Assembly (NCBI RefSeq): GCF_003546865.1
Contig: NZ_CP023434.1
Span: forward strand, 124,001-188,000
Length of the DNA: 64,000 nucleotides
DNA from: Suicoccus acidiformans
GTDB taxonomy: Bacteria; Bacillota; Bacilli; Lactobacillales; Aerococcaceae
Direction: 5' to 3'
Shown here: positions 27,580-35,773 of the stretch, piece by piece
Layout of the letters: each line of letters opens with the position of its first letter
Numbering within the stretch: position 1 is the first letter of the stretch
The notes under the pieces: generated by a model
What the model saw: only the letters and a program-made list of their open reading frames with translations
The model's database searches: none
Told to the model about the DNA's origin: nothing
Translations under genes and position numbers: made by a program

Positions 27580-28950
27580 CTAACCCAAGTAGATGTCCGT
27601 TTTTGGATAGTGTATTTCTTGTTTCTGGCGATTCATCAAACCCATGAGTAGGGTGATTGGCCCTACCCGCCCGGCAATCATGAGAATGATTAAGATAAAG
27701 TGCCCAGCAGTTGAGAGCTGGTTAGTTAAGTTGAGTGAGATACCAGCCGTGCCAAGTGCGTTGAAGACTTCAAAGAGCAAGTCTAAGGCATTGATTTCAG
27801 GATGCATAATGAGTAAGGTTGAATAACCTGCAAAAATCATTAAGGCGAAGAAAGTAATGACCACTAAGGCTTTCTTGATTAAAGAGGAGGTAATCGTTCG
27901 CCGATGAATAACAACCCGTTCATAACCCAACAGCTCAGAGCGAACTAGGGCAAGCATAATAGCAACAGTTGTTACTTTCATCCCCCCTGCCGTACCGCCC
28001 GGAGCGCCCCCAATAATAGTCTGCATCATGGAATGAAACTTAGAGAAAGGACGCAGATCAACATAATTTAGCGAGGTAAAGCCCGCTGTCCTAGCGCAAA
28101 CGGTTTTGAAGAAGGCGTTCAATAGTTGCTGATAGGCTGGCCAATCGGTCATTGTCTTAGGGTTTCTTGTTTCGACAAACCATGTAACAAGCGTTCCGCT
28201 GATTAAAAGCCAGACCGTCATACGTAAGACAACGTATGTATGGGTACTGAGATTATGGAAAGCTAAGCGTATAGAGCGAGGCTTCCCGTTCCAATAATCG
28301 CGTAGTTTATGAGCGAGTTCAAACCAAACGGTAAAGCCAATTCCACCGAAGATGACCAAGGCGCATACCGTCAACAAGACGAGTGGATTATTATTGAAAG
28401 CTTCTAATGAGCCGGAACCACCAAAGTTATGAAAGCCTGCATTCGTAAAACTAGCCACAGCAACAAAGAGTGCGTGGAAGCTGCCTTTAAACCAACCAAA
28501 GCGGGGAACGAATGCAATCATCAAAAGGCCAGTTCCAATTAGTTCTGCAATCATAGTATAGCGATAAATTGCTAATAGAAATTCAGAGAAGTCTTGATTT
28601 GTGTCTCGACCAAAGGTGCTTTGCAGTAAATATTGATCTTTTAAGGAGACATGACGGTGCATGCGATACATCCCCACGTTGATTAATGTTATAATACCTA
28701 AGCCCCCCACTTGAATAAGGATGAGACAGAGTAGTTGGCCTAGAAAGTTGTATGTATCACCAATCGATACGGCACCTAAACCAGAGACACATACAAGTGA
28801 CACACTTGTTATAAAGTGATCACTGAAGCTGACTTGTATGCCAGGTTGGTGCATAATTGGCATGGCAAGGAGCAAACTCCCAATAATCGCTAAGACTACG
28901 AAACTTAAGGTGAATCTCAGTGAAGTTGATTGGATGACGTGTCGATCCAT
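27580..28950 (-). CDS. ktrB: Potassium uptake membrane subunit KtrB/TrkH-type
   Basis: About 456 residues with the four-fold M1-P-M2 repeat of Trk/Ktr/HKT transporters. Selectivity-filter-like segments are visible: SLVCVSGLGAVS, VASFTNAGFHNFG, TVCARTAGFTSLN and FNALGTAGISLNL; IGGAPGGTAGGMKVTT is the flexible gate region. It imports K+ together with KtrA. The third ATG (28950) is chosen because AAAGGA lies inside the first codons of the longer frame (28968), eight bases before it. Confidence 0.92.
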   Translation of the reverse strand: MDRHVIQSTSLRFTLSFVVLAIIGSLLLAMPIMHQPGIQVSFSDHFITSVSLVCVSGLGAVSIGDTYNFLGQLLCLILIQVGGLGIITLINVGMYRMHRHVSLKDQYLLQSTFGRDTNQDFSEFLLAIYRYTMIAELIGTGLLMIAFVPRFGWFKGSFHALFVAVASFTNAGFHNFGGSGSLEAFNNNPLVLLTVCALVIFGGIGFTVWFELAHKLRDYWNGKPRSIRLAFHNLSTHTYVVLRMTVWLLISGTLVTWFVETRNPKTMTDWPAYQQLLNAFFKTVCARTAGFTSLNYVDLRPFSKFHSMMQTIIGGAPGGTAGGMKVTTVAIMLALVRSELLGYERVVIHRRTITSSLIKKALVVITFFALMIFAGYSTLLIMHPEINALDLLFEVFNALGTAGISLNLTNQLSTAGHFILIILMIAGRVGPITLLMGLMNRQKQEIHYPKTDIYLG

Positions 28951-29032
28951 CGCATACATTCCTTTCATGGTGTAATCAAAGAATATTGTAACATAACCAT
29001 TTAGAACCGGGTATCCTTAAAAGGAGGAATCT

Positions 29033-29512
29033 ATGGATGTTGAAATAATTGCTGTAGGGAAGTTGAAGGAGAAGTACTTAAAGCAAGGTATTCAAGAATA
29101 CGTGAAGCGCATGGGTACTTATGCGAAGTTGAAGATAATTGAAGTGAAAGATGAAGCGACGCAGGAGAATATGAGTGAGGTTGAGATTCAGCAAGTTCTA
29201 GCTAAGGAAGCAGAGCGCATTCAAACGCATATTAGACCAGACCGGCAAGTCATTGTTCTGGCGATTGAAGGCCAGCTCATCTCGTCTGAAGATTTAGCGA
29301 CGCAGCTGGAGCAAATGGCAGTATATGGTCAAAGTAAAGTGACGTTTGTTATAGGTGGGTCTTTAGGTCTAGCGGAGACAATCAAGAAACAAGCTCAACG
29401 GTCCATCAGCTTCGGTCGGATTACGCTACCCCATCAATTGACTCGTTTAATACTTGTGGAACAGATTTATCGCGCATTTCGAATTAATCATGGCCACGCA
29501 TACCATAAGTAA
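29033..29512 (+). CDS. rlmH: 23S rRNA (pseudouridine1915-N3)-methyltransferase
   Basis: A 159-residue SPOUT-class enzyme. VIVLAIEGQLISSEDLA, VTFVIGGSLGL and the C-terminal ISFGRITLPHQLTRLILVEQIYRAFRINHGHAYHK are diagnostic. It methylates pseudouridine 1915 in helix 69. RBS AAAAGGAGG is strong. The staphylococcal cassette SCC integrates in the 3' end of this gene; the end here (GCATACCATAAGTAA) resembles that site, but no SCC-like insertion follows. Confidence 0.97.
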   Translation: MDVEIIAVGKLKEKYLKQGIQEYVKRMGTYAKLKIIEVKDEATQENMSEVEIQQVLAKEAERIQTHIRPDRQVIVLAIEGQLISSEDLATQLEQMAVYGQSKVTFVIGGSLGLAETIKKQAQRSISFGRITLPHQLTRLILVEQIYRAFRINHGHAYHK

Positions 29513-29583
29513 ATCTTGCGTTTCAATGGCTCTCTAAGGGAAAGCGTGCTATATTTAACCCAAAAGATAAAGGAGAGAAAGGC

Positions 29584-30372
29584 ATGACTGATAAATTACC
29601 AAAAGTGTGGACTTGGGATGGGGATGCGAGCCAACGTAGTGGCAACCAACCGACAGCTGGCAGTCGTTTCGAACAGACCTTACCAAAAGGCGATGCGCCT
29701 TTTCAATTATATTCCTTGGGAACGCCCAACGGCATAAAGGCAACGATTATGCTCGAAGAGCTGAAAGAGCTAGGCATTGAAGGTGTTGAGTATGACTTGT
29801 ATCGTATCCATATTGGTGAAGGAGAACAATTCGGCAGTGGTTTCGTCGAACTGAATCCCAACTCTAAAATTCCGGCTATGCTTGACCAAAGTGTTGAACC
29901 AGCCTTACGTATTTTTGAATCGGGTTCGATTTTATTGTATTTGGCTGAGAAGTTTGAAGCGCTTATACCAGCTGATATTCATGGGCGTACGGAAACGATG
30001 AATTGGCTTTTCTGGCAAGTCGGCTCAGGTCCTTTTGTTGGCGGTGGCTTTGGCCATTTCTTTGCCTATGCTCCGGAGAAATTAGCCTATCCAATTGACC
30101 GCTATACGATGGAAACGAAACGGCAACTGGACATACTTGATCAATTATTAGCTGAGCGGAAGTATCTGATTGGCGACACATACACAATCGCTGATATTGC
30201 TAATTGGTCATGGTATGGTCGTTTAGCTTTGGATGAATTATATGAGGGTTCAGCAGAATTCCTAAATGTTACTTCTTATACCAATCTGATGCGTTGGGCA
30301 GAGGAAATTGCTAAGCGTCCAGGTGTAAAACGCGGTTTAGATGTTGAGTATCAGCCCATAGCTGCAGACTAA
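29584..30372 (+). CDS. yghU: Glutathione S-transferase-like disulfide reductase, YghU type
   Basis: A 262-residue GST-fold protein. N-terminal extension (LPKVWTWDGDASQRSGNQPTAG), thioredoxin-like domain with FQLYSLGTPNGIKATIMLEEL, LNPNSKIPAML and ESGSILLYLAEKF, then an all-alpha domain with NWLFWQVGSGPFVGGGFGHF and YTIADIANWSWY. This is the layout of E. coli YghU/YfcG, which have glutathione-dependent disulfide-bond reductase activity. In Gram-positives without glutathione synthesis the thiol partner is uncertain. Has its own RBS (AAGGAGAG) and terminator. Confidence 0.88.
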   Translation: MTDKLPKVWTWDGDASQRSGNQPTAGSRFEQTLPKGDAPFQLYSLGTPNGIKATIMLEELKELGIEGVEYDLYRIHIGEGEQFGSGFVELNPNSKIPAMLDQSVEPALRIFESGSILLYLAEKFEALIPADIHGRTETMNWLFWQVGSGPFVGGGFGHFFAYAPEKLAYPIDRYTMETKRQLDILDQLLAERKYLIGDTYTIADIANWSWYGRLALDELYEGSAEFLNVTSYTNLMRWAEEIAKRPGVKRGLDVEYQPIAAD

Positions 30373-30379
30373 GTTTGTG

Positions 30380-30407
30380 CGCTTCGCGATAGATGCGAAG
30401 CGTTTTT
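30380..30407 (+). terminator. Terminator after yghU
   Basis: CGCTTCGC / GCGAAGCG perfect 8-bp stem followed by TTTTT. Confidence 0.85.
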
Positions 30408-30501
30408 GAGTTTATTGCTTTCAATATAGTATGTTGATGTTATAATGGATTAGACCTGTCACTTAATAAGCAGTGGCTGAAACATACAGAAGGAGTACAT
30501 T

Positions 30502-31449
30502 ATGCAAAGAGAACAATTTACGATGAGTCAAGGGGGACATGCAACTTTAACCCCATACCTATTGACACCTTATAATGACGAGGATATTCGACCGGCGATT
30601 ATTATTTGCCCCGGAGGTTCTTATTTATACTGTTCAGACCGTGAGGGCGAGCCGATTGCGAAATATTTCAACGCCTTAGGCTATCATGCTTTCGTCTTGG
30701 ACTATACGACTTATGCGACTGATCGTGAAGAGGCTAAAGTCTTACCGGATCAATTGGAACCGAAAGAAGAGACACTTTTCCCGACGTCCTTACGCGAACT
30801 TGCTGAAGCAATGTTACTTGTCAAAGAACATGCATCTGACTGGCATATTGATCCGAGTAAGGTGGGAGTAGCGGGCTTTTCAGCTGGCGGTAACCTAGCG
30901 GCTAATTATGCAACTCAATGGCATCAACCGGTTGTGACAGATGTTTTTCCTAATGTGGAAGTAGAAGAATTACGCCCACGTGTGGCTATTCTAGGTTATC
31001 CAGTGACGGATATGGTTGCCATGCAAGAGATTGTCAACCAACTCAGTATGATACCTGAGGCTGGCGTTGCTTGGGGTCAAATGGCGGTATCTCTCTTCGG
31101 GAGTGAGAAACCAGATGAGGCAGCCTTAGCAGCGGCGAGTCCATCTCACCATGTCTCTGTCAATACGCCACCAATCTTTATTTGGTCCACGCGTGAAGAT
31201 ATGGTGGTGCCTGTTAATCAAACAACGGCCTTCACTAATGTACTGGCTGAGAACCTGGTCCCTTTTGAGTCACATATTTATGCAGAAGGTCCGCACGGGC
31301 TAAGCTTAGCAACCACCGCTACCGCGGGCAGCCAAGAACAGTATCGTCCAGAAGTAGCCACATGGGGCGTTCATTGTGGTATCTGGCTAGAAAAGCAATT
31401 TGCGCAAGACGAAATTCAACGTATTGATTTAAGCGTCTTTGGCTTGTAG
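30502..31449 (+). CDS. Alpha/beta hydrolase (esterase/acetyl-xylan-esterase-like)
   Basis: A 315-residue alpha/beta hydrolase. Oxyanion loop ICPGGSYLYCSDREGEPIA, nucleophile Ser in VAGFSAGGNLAANYA, acid Asp in WSTREDMVVPV and His in AEGPHGLSLA. The family (BD-FAE/acetyl esterase-like) deacetylates carbohydrates or hydrolyses small esters; the substrate is unknown. It stands alone behind RBS AAGGAG. No signal peptide, so it acts in the cytoplasm. Confidence 0.85.
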   Translation: MQREQFTMSQGGHATLTPYLLTPYNDEDIRPAIIICPGGSYLYCSDREGEPIAKYFNALGYHAFVLDYTTYATDREEAKVLPDQLEPKEETLFPTSLRELAEAMLLVKEHASDWHIDPSKVGVAGFSAGGNLAANYATQWHQPVVTDVFPNVEVEELRPRVAILGYPVTDMVAMQEIVNQLSMIPEAGVAWGQMAVSLFGSEKPDEAALAAASPSHHVSVNTPPIFIWSTREDMVVPVNQTTAFTNVLAENLVPFESHIYAEGPHGLSLATTATAGSQEQYRPEVATWGVHCGIWLEKQFAQDEIQRIDLSVFGL

Positions 31450-32225
31450 AAGATACTTAGGTATCTACGGTAATTTGAAGAAATAATTGTGGCATGAGGT
31501 CAATGTAAACAGTTAATTTGTTACTAGTCTGAAGGGCTACTTCTGCCTTACTAAAGATGTCTAGTGTAGTTGGTGATTTTTCCGATACATGAGAGTCATT
31601 CTTCTGCAAACACAAGGGACTCTGTAAACTGCAAAAAAATGTGCTGTTAGATCGTTTGGCTTCACTCATCAAATCAAGGAACTGGGTAACTATACGCTAG
31701 CTTTTGTTTGGCTCAATTGAATTGCGTTAGAGCATCCTTTGCCGCTATATCCGAACTAGTCTCTGTAATCTCTTCTGCTAGGGGAGGAAAGGATGAGAAT
31801 TTGTGCCGATTGAAGGGATAAGCTTTGGAGTAGAGTTAAGATAAGATAAGATGTGTTGGTACAATTCTGGAAACGGGAAAGATTAACTGAGGTGCAATGG
31901 TTCTGCGTGACTTCTTGTATCTTGGATAAGATGAGATAATTAATCGTTGAAAGTAAATTACTTTAAGAATCAGAGAGTAATTTTGTAAAGGAATCCTTTA
32001 AGCAACTTTTATGTTGGGTAAGGGATTTTTTTGTTTTGCTAAATATTGGCATAGACCCGTCAATTTTATAACAAATAAAGCGATCGGTGAGTGATTCTTA
32101 GCTATTGTTATTTAAAATATTCTGAATTTAAAATTGATGACATGGAAATCAGCCGTGAAATGAGTATATGTATTATAGAGAGTTTTAGAGGACTCTTGAA
32201 TAAAATAACGGAAGGAGTTGGTTTA
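31450..32225. other. Intergenic stretch of about 775 bp without a convincing gene
   Basis: Short frames occur on both strands (for example 31457-31672 on minus, 71 codons), but none has a good RBS, recognisable motif or coding-like length. A hairpin AGATAC-TTAG-GTATCT lies at 31449-31464, and a T-tailed hairpin at 31992-32032 suggests that some transcript ends just before the Rpn gene. It may hold decayed DNA or an unrecognised small RNA. Confidence 0.5.
31992..32032 (+). terminator. Terminator-like hairpin before the Rpn gene
   Basis: AATCCTTTAAGCAAC pairs, with G-U pairs, to GTTGGGTAAGGGATT, followed by TTTTTTG. No recognised gene lies immediately upstream, so it may end an unannotated RNA or attenuate the transcript entering the Rpn gene. 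Confidence 0.55.
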
Positions 32226-33098
32226 ATGTATCGACCAACGAATGATTTCCTTTTCAAGAAAACTTTCGCGGCCAGTGGTCAGGAGGATGTGACGAAAGCT
32301 CTGATTGAAGCAATCTTAGGGCGAGAATTCACAGAAATCACCTTGACCAATCCTTATACAATTGAGGCTTATCAGGCGAAAGGCCGGCCAGAATCTACCG
32401 AGGTAGATTTGTTGGCAAGAGATTCCAAAGGTGGGTATGTTACTATCGAAATGCAAGTGCAACGAGATCCGTTTTTTCTGGAACGGGTGCATTATTATGC
32501 CGGAGGTGTGTATCGCAAGAATTATGGGAGGAAAGCTGAACAGATTATTCCAGAAAATCGGTATTCGAGTTTGAAACAGGTGTACAGTATTAATATTCTA
32601 GATTTTCCTTTGTTTCCTAAGGACAATGAGGAAGGCATTCGGACCTTTATATATCGAGATAGGGAGAATGGAGAGGCTTTAATGGATATTAAGACCTATA
32701 ATGGGATTGAGTTGACCTTTGTGAGCTTAACAAATTATAATATAAGTGAAGATGATCAGTTCAAGCATTGGTGGCGTTTCTTCAAGATGGAAGCCCCATT
32801 AGAAGATGCGCCGGATATTGTACTCAAGGCGTATGCAGAAGTGGATGAGGTTAATTTGACAGAGGAGGAACGAAAGATGGCAGATTTAGCGCAAAAATAT
32901 CAGGATGACTTTGAAGCAGCGGTGGGTACAGCGAGATATGAAGGCCGAGAGGAAGGGCGAGCAGAAGAGCGGTACGAATTAGTTTCAACAATGCACGAAA
33001 ATGGTGTGTCAACTGAGATGATAGCGGAATATACGAACATGACTCCAGCAGAAGTGAAACAGATACTTCAAGCATCTAAACTGAAATTGATAGACTAA
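32226..33098 (+). CDS. Rpn-family PD-(D/E)XK nuclease (recombination-promoting nuclease/putative transposase)
   Basis: A 290-residue protein of the Rpn / 'PD-(D/E)XK nuclease family transposase' group. The N-terminus MYRPTNDFLFKKTFA is the family signature; the nuclease core is EVDLLARDSKGGYVTIEMQVQ, giving the D...ExQ active site, followed by FLERVHYYAGGVYRKNY. Relatives in E. coli are Mg/Ca-dependent DNA endonucleases reported to act in recombination and phage defence. ATG 32226 follows GGAAGGAG; the frame is open from 32091 but lacks a site there. The last 73 codons form a separate module that can be translated alone (see 32877) and is copied twice downstream with a different tail. Confidence 0.85.
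   Translation: MYRPTNDFLFKKTFAASGQEDVTKALIEAILGREFTEITLTNPYTIEAYQAKGRPESTEVDLLARDSKGGYVTIEMQVQRDPFFLERVHYYAGGVYRKNYGRKAEQIIPENRYSSLKQVYSINILDFPLFPKDNEEGIRTFIYRDRENGEALMDIKTYNGIELTFVSLTNYNISEDDQFKHWWRFFKMEAPLEDAPDIVLKAYAEVDEVNLTEEERKMADLAQKYQDDFEAAVGTARYEGREEGRAEERYELVSTMHENGVSTEMIAEYTNMTPAEVKQILQASKLKLID
32877..33098 (+). CDS. Candidate internal small protein (C-terminal isoform) within the Rpn gene
   Basis: Inside the Rpn gene an in-frame ATG at 32877 is preceded by AGAGGAGG (32861-32868), eight bases away, as good a ribosome site as any in the window. It would yield a 73-residue protein (MADLAQKYQDDFEAAVGTAR and onward to KLKLID). In E. coli, rpn genes are reported to make such small C-terminal proteins from internal starts, and these neutralise the full-length nuclease. 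The same start position is used by the two downstream stand-alone copies (72 and 73 residues), which supports real translation here. Not proven. Confidence 0.55.
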   Translation: MADLAQKYQDDFEAAVGTARYEGREEGRAEERYELVSTMHENGVSTEMIAEYTNMTPAEVKQILQASKLKLID

Positions 33099-33168
33099 GC
33101 AGTAAAGGAGGGGGAGAGATTTTGTTTCTTCCTCTCATAGTTCCAAATGAAAGAGGTATCGAGAATTT

Positions 33169-33387
33169 ATGGCAAATTTAGCGCAAAAATATCAGGATGA
33201 CTTTGAAGCAGCGGTGGGTACAGCGAGATATGAAGGCCGAGAGGAAGGCAGAGCAGAGGGGGCGCTTAAGAAAGCAACCGCCATAATTTTAAATATGCAC
33301 CATAGAGGCGAAAGTATAGATAAAATAGCTGATATCGTTATGGAGTCTAAGGAAGATGTTGAGAAAGTGATTCGAGAAGAAGCTTAA
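33169..33387 (+). CDS. Stand-alone Rpn C-terminal cassette, copy 2
   Basis: A 72-residue ORF whose first 28 or so residues (MANLAQKYQDDFEAAVGTAR onward) match the Rpn C-terminal module; a 73-nt block is identical in DNA. From residue about 30 the tail switches to ALKKATAIILNMHHRGESID and on, unlike the full gene's tail. ATG is preceded by AAAGAGG about 11 bases upstream. A hairpin terminator follows at 33419. It could be a free-standing RpnS-like inhibitor, a silent tail cassette, or a duplication remnant. Confidence 0.6.
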   Translation: MANLAQKYQDDFEAAVGTARYEGREEGRAEGALKKATAIILNMHHRGESIDKIADIVMESKEDVEKVIREEA

Positions 33388-33418
33388 TGGAGCTAAGGCA
33401 ACTATAGAAGTTATTTGA

Positions 33419-33448
33419 GCGAAGGAGATTTTTAGTTTCCTTCGCTTT
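33419..33448 (+). terminator. Terminator after Rpn cassette copy 2
   Basis: GCGAAGGA / TCCTTCGC perfect stem followed by TTT. A looser purine/pyrimidine hairpin stands in the equivalent place after the full gene (33107-33136). Confidence 0.6.
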
Positions 33449-33545
33449 CCATAACTAAAGCATCTGAATGGAAGCTTTATTGTGAATGCACTGAAAATTG
33501 AACGTAGAAATGGATGAAATTCATTTGAGAGATGAGGAACGAGAA

Positions 33546-33767
33546 ATGGTAGATTTGGCTCAGAAATATCAGGATGACTTTGAAGCAGCGGTGGGTACGG
33601 CGAGATATGAAGGCATAGCAGAAGGGGCGCTTAAGAAAGTAACAGCGGTTATTCTGAATATGCACCATAGAGGCGAAAGTGTAGATAAAATAGCTGATAT
33701 CGTTATGGAGTCTAAGGAAGATGTTGAGAAAGTGATTCAAGCAGGAAAAAATGAATTCACCCAATAA
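33546..33767 (+). CDS. Stand-alone Rpn C-terminal cassette, copy 3
   Basis: A 73-residue ORF (MVDLAQKYQDDFEAAVGTAR onward) with the same tail type as copy 2 (ILNMHHRGESVDKIADIVM). The homology to the full gene extends 17 codons upstream of the ATG (EMDEIHLRDEEREMVD versus EVDEVNLTEEERKMAD), including the purine-rich GATGAGG that corresponds to the internal ribosome site of the full gene. A TTG at 33498 also opens the frame. Relative to copies 1 and 2 it lacks a few codons of the GREEGRAE repeat. Confidence 0.6.
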   Translation: MVDLAQKYQDDFEAAVGTARYEGIAEGALKKVTAVILNMHHRGESVDKIADIVMESKEDVEKVIQAGKNEFTQ

Positions 33768-33889
33768 TATCCACTCTGGCTTCTATTACTCCGGGAATAT
33801 TGTACGATGGCTTTAAGTTTATAGATTTGCGCATTGCCATAGTATAATTTTTAGCCGAATATCACTGGTACAACTTAAGGAAATTCAAC

Positions 33890-33920
33890 AACACCCACCG
33901 CCTCGGGGACGGTGGGTGTT
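33890..33920. terminator. GC-rich hairpin downstream of the M20 peptidase gene
   Basis: AACACCCACCG pairs perfectly with CGGTGGGTGTT around a nine-base loop. T-runs on either side are poor, so it may act as a transcript stabiliser as well as a terminator. Confidence 0.6.
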
Positions 33921-33934
33921 AGCATTGAAAGGAT

Positions 33935-35125
33935 TTATTTATTGTCTCTTAACCAGTTGGTTGCAGCTTGTGCCATAGCAGCAGAGCCGGCAACTAAGGC
34001 TTCTTCATTAAATTGCACCAGTGGATTGTGCACTGGATAAGTCTTGCCTTCAGCGTCTGGAAGAGGTGCACCGACCATGAAGTAGCATGATTCAGGCAAA
34101 TGACTAGCGATATGCGCATAGTCTTCTGAGGCTAAGTCTGGTTCAGTTTCTGTCACGTTATATTCATCACCTAGAACTTCTTTAGCTGCTGCCAGAGTTT
34201 GGTCAGAAATCTCAGGTGTATTGATGAGGGCAGGAACTTCTGCTAAGACTTCGTAGCTTGCCTCAGCGCGGTGTGCTTTAGCAATATGCTCGATAATTTC
34301 TGGTAAGCGTTCAGAAACGTGTTGAGCAGATTCAGGATAAAGTGAGCGTGAAGTCCCTTCGATAATAACGGTATCTGGAATAACATTGACAGCACCACCT
34401 GGGGCTTCAATCATACCCATGGATAAAGATGCGCCTTTATTGGATGGAAGCTCACGAGCTAAAATTGCATTTGCACCGTTAATAATTTGTGAAGCAACAA
34501 AGACTGGGTCAATTCCCATATAAGGCATAGCGCCATGGGAGCCAACACCTTTAATTATAATGCGGAAGTTTAAAGCGGAAGCGAGAACTTCATGGCGGGA
34601 TACAAGAATATTAACTTCTTTAGACATTGGCCACATATGCAGCGCCATTCCCGCATCTGGCTTAGGATTTTCTAAGATACCTTTTTCGACCATTAATTTC
34701 CCACCATTTAAAGTCTCTTCAGCTGGTTGGAAGAGGAATTTAATTTGTCCTTCTAACTGGTCTTCGTTTTCCTTCAACATCTTCAAGACCATCAAAAGAA
34801 TGGTCGTATGCATGTCGTGACCACATAAATGTGCTTTGTTCTCAACTTGTGAAACAAAGTCATGTTCCGATTTCTCAGGAATCGGTAGAGCGTCTGAGTC
34901 AGCACGAAGTAATAGGGTTTTGCCCTTGCTTGCATCACCTAGTGTACCAACAACACCGTAAGTATCTGCTAAGTTCTCATAAGCAATACCGAACTCATCC
35001 AATTTCGACTTGACCAACTTCATCGTCTCCGGTAAATCGAAGCCCACTTCAGGGTTTTGATGTAACTGGCGCCTAACTTGAATTGCCGCATCATGAAGCT
35101 CTCTCGCACGTGTCAAATAATCCAT
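33935..35125 (-). CDS. M20 family amidohydrolase (N-acyl-amino-acid/peptide deacylase)
   Basis: A 396-residue M20D-type metallopeptidase. RRQLHQNPEVGFDLPET at the start, LRADSDALPIPE, the metal motif CGHDMHTTILL, FQPAEETLNGGKLMVEKG, the lid domain (about 180-295), and a C-terminal EDYAHIASHLPESCYFMVG. Relatives hydrolyse N-acetylamino acids, hippurate or indole-amino-acid conjugates; the natural substrate is not clear. RBS AAGGAGGAG. Transcribed alone on the minus strand. Confidence 0.92.
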   Translation of the reverse strand: MDYLTRARELHDAAIQVRRQLHQNPEVGFDLPETMKLVKSKLDEFGIAYENLADTYGVVGTLGDASKGKTLLLRADSDALPIPEKSEHDFVSQVENKAHLCGHDMHTTILLMVLKMLKENEDQLEGQIKFLFQPAEETLNGGKLMVEKGILENPKPDAGMALHMWPMSKEVNILVSRHEVLASALNFRIIIKGVGSHGAMPYMGIDPVFVASQIINGANAILARELPSNKGASLSMGMIEAPGGAVNVIPDTVIIEGTSRSLYPESAQHVSERLPEIIEHIAKAHRAEASYEVLAEVPALINTPEISDQTLAAAKEVLGDEYNVTETEPDLASEDYAHIASHLPESCYFMVGAPLPDAEGKTYPVHNPLVQFNEEALVAGSAAMAQAATNWLRDNK

Positions 35126-35233
35126 TAAAACTCCTCCTTGTTATTCTCTAACTATCCTTATTATAGGCTCATCTAAATAAATAAACAAGTTCTCACAGGC
35201 TGAAAAATTCACCCAAACAAGCTTAGGAATAAC

Positions 35234-35773
35234 CTAGAAACTTGTGCCATCATTCTGTAAGAAAGCTTCTTCTTCCGCGGTTAGTTCCTCGCCTAATTCT
35301 TTCTTGCGATGCGGATAGTAACCAAACTGATCGATAATTTCCTTATGTTGAATTTCATAGTCTAAAGCACCTGACGCATGCTTTTCAAAAAGTGGCACGG
35401 CAAGTTCGTGGATACCTTGAGACTCTGAATGCATAAAGGGCATAATTGCAAAGTGCTTGTAATTTTCAGGTAAATCAGCAAAATCTGGCTGCTCTATGAC
35501 TTCCTGAGATAAAACCAAGGCCATGGTATCTTGGCTGTAACTACGAGGATCTTGGCGCATTAAGTTTCTTGAGAATTGGTCTAAGACAATAATCTCAGCA
35601 ATACGTCCCTTTGTCGTGTCCCGCCAAGTGTAGCAGAGGCCTTCACAAGCAGCTTCCCATGTTTCAAAGAAGGCATCGCGGATTTTCTGGTCAAAAGTAG
35701 GATCTTTATCAAATAGCTTATCTGCGTGTTCTGGGGCAAACCAAAAGTCTAAAACATCTTGTGCAGTTTTCAT
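35234..35773 (-). CDS. DUF924 family protein
   Basis: A 179-residue alpha-helical protein: VLDFWFAPEHADKLFD at the N-terminus, IIVLDQFSRNLMRQDPRSYSQD in the middle and FGYYPHRKKELGEELTAEEEAFL at the end, all diagnostic for DUF924, a TPR-like family of unknown function. ATG 35773 follows AAAAAAGGAGC; the longer frame (35833) has no site. Confidence 0.88.
   Translation of the reverse strand: MKTAQDVLDFWFAPEHADKLFDKDPTFDQKIRDAFFETWEAACEGLCYTWRDTTKGRIAEIIVLDQFSRNLMRQDPRSYSQDTMALVLSQEVIEQPDFADLPENYKHFAIMPFMHSESQGIHELAVPLFEKHASGALDYEIQHKEIIDQFGYYPHRKKELGEELTAEEEAFLQNDGTSF

Larger units (their letters stand above)
32861..33760 (+). repeat. Three tandem copies of the Rpn C-terminal module
   Basis: Units begin at 32877, 33169 and 33546. 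Units 1 and 2 share an identical 73-nt block; units 2 and 3 share near-identical tails (one run starts AATATGCACCATAGAGGCGA in both). Units 1 and 2/3 have unrelated-looking tails after the shared head. Confidence 0.85.

Noticed and set aside
29494-29512. SCC-type attachment site at the 3' end of rlmH
   Set aside because: The end of rlmH resembles the staphylococcal att site, but no second copy, no cassette recombinase and no inverted repeats follow; normal genes begin 70 bp on.
31457-31672. 71-codon minus-strand ORF
   Set aside because: No ribosome site and no recognisable motif; composition is not convincing for a protein.
32226-33767. CRISPR-like array in the region of the repeated module
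   Set aside because: The repeats are long, only three, coding and unevenly spaced; no short regular repeats with unique spacers and no cas genes are present anywhere in the window.
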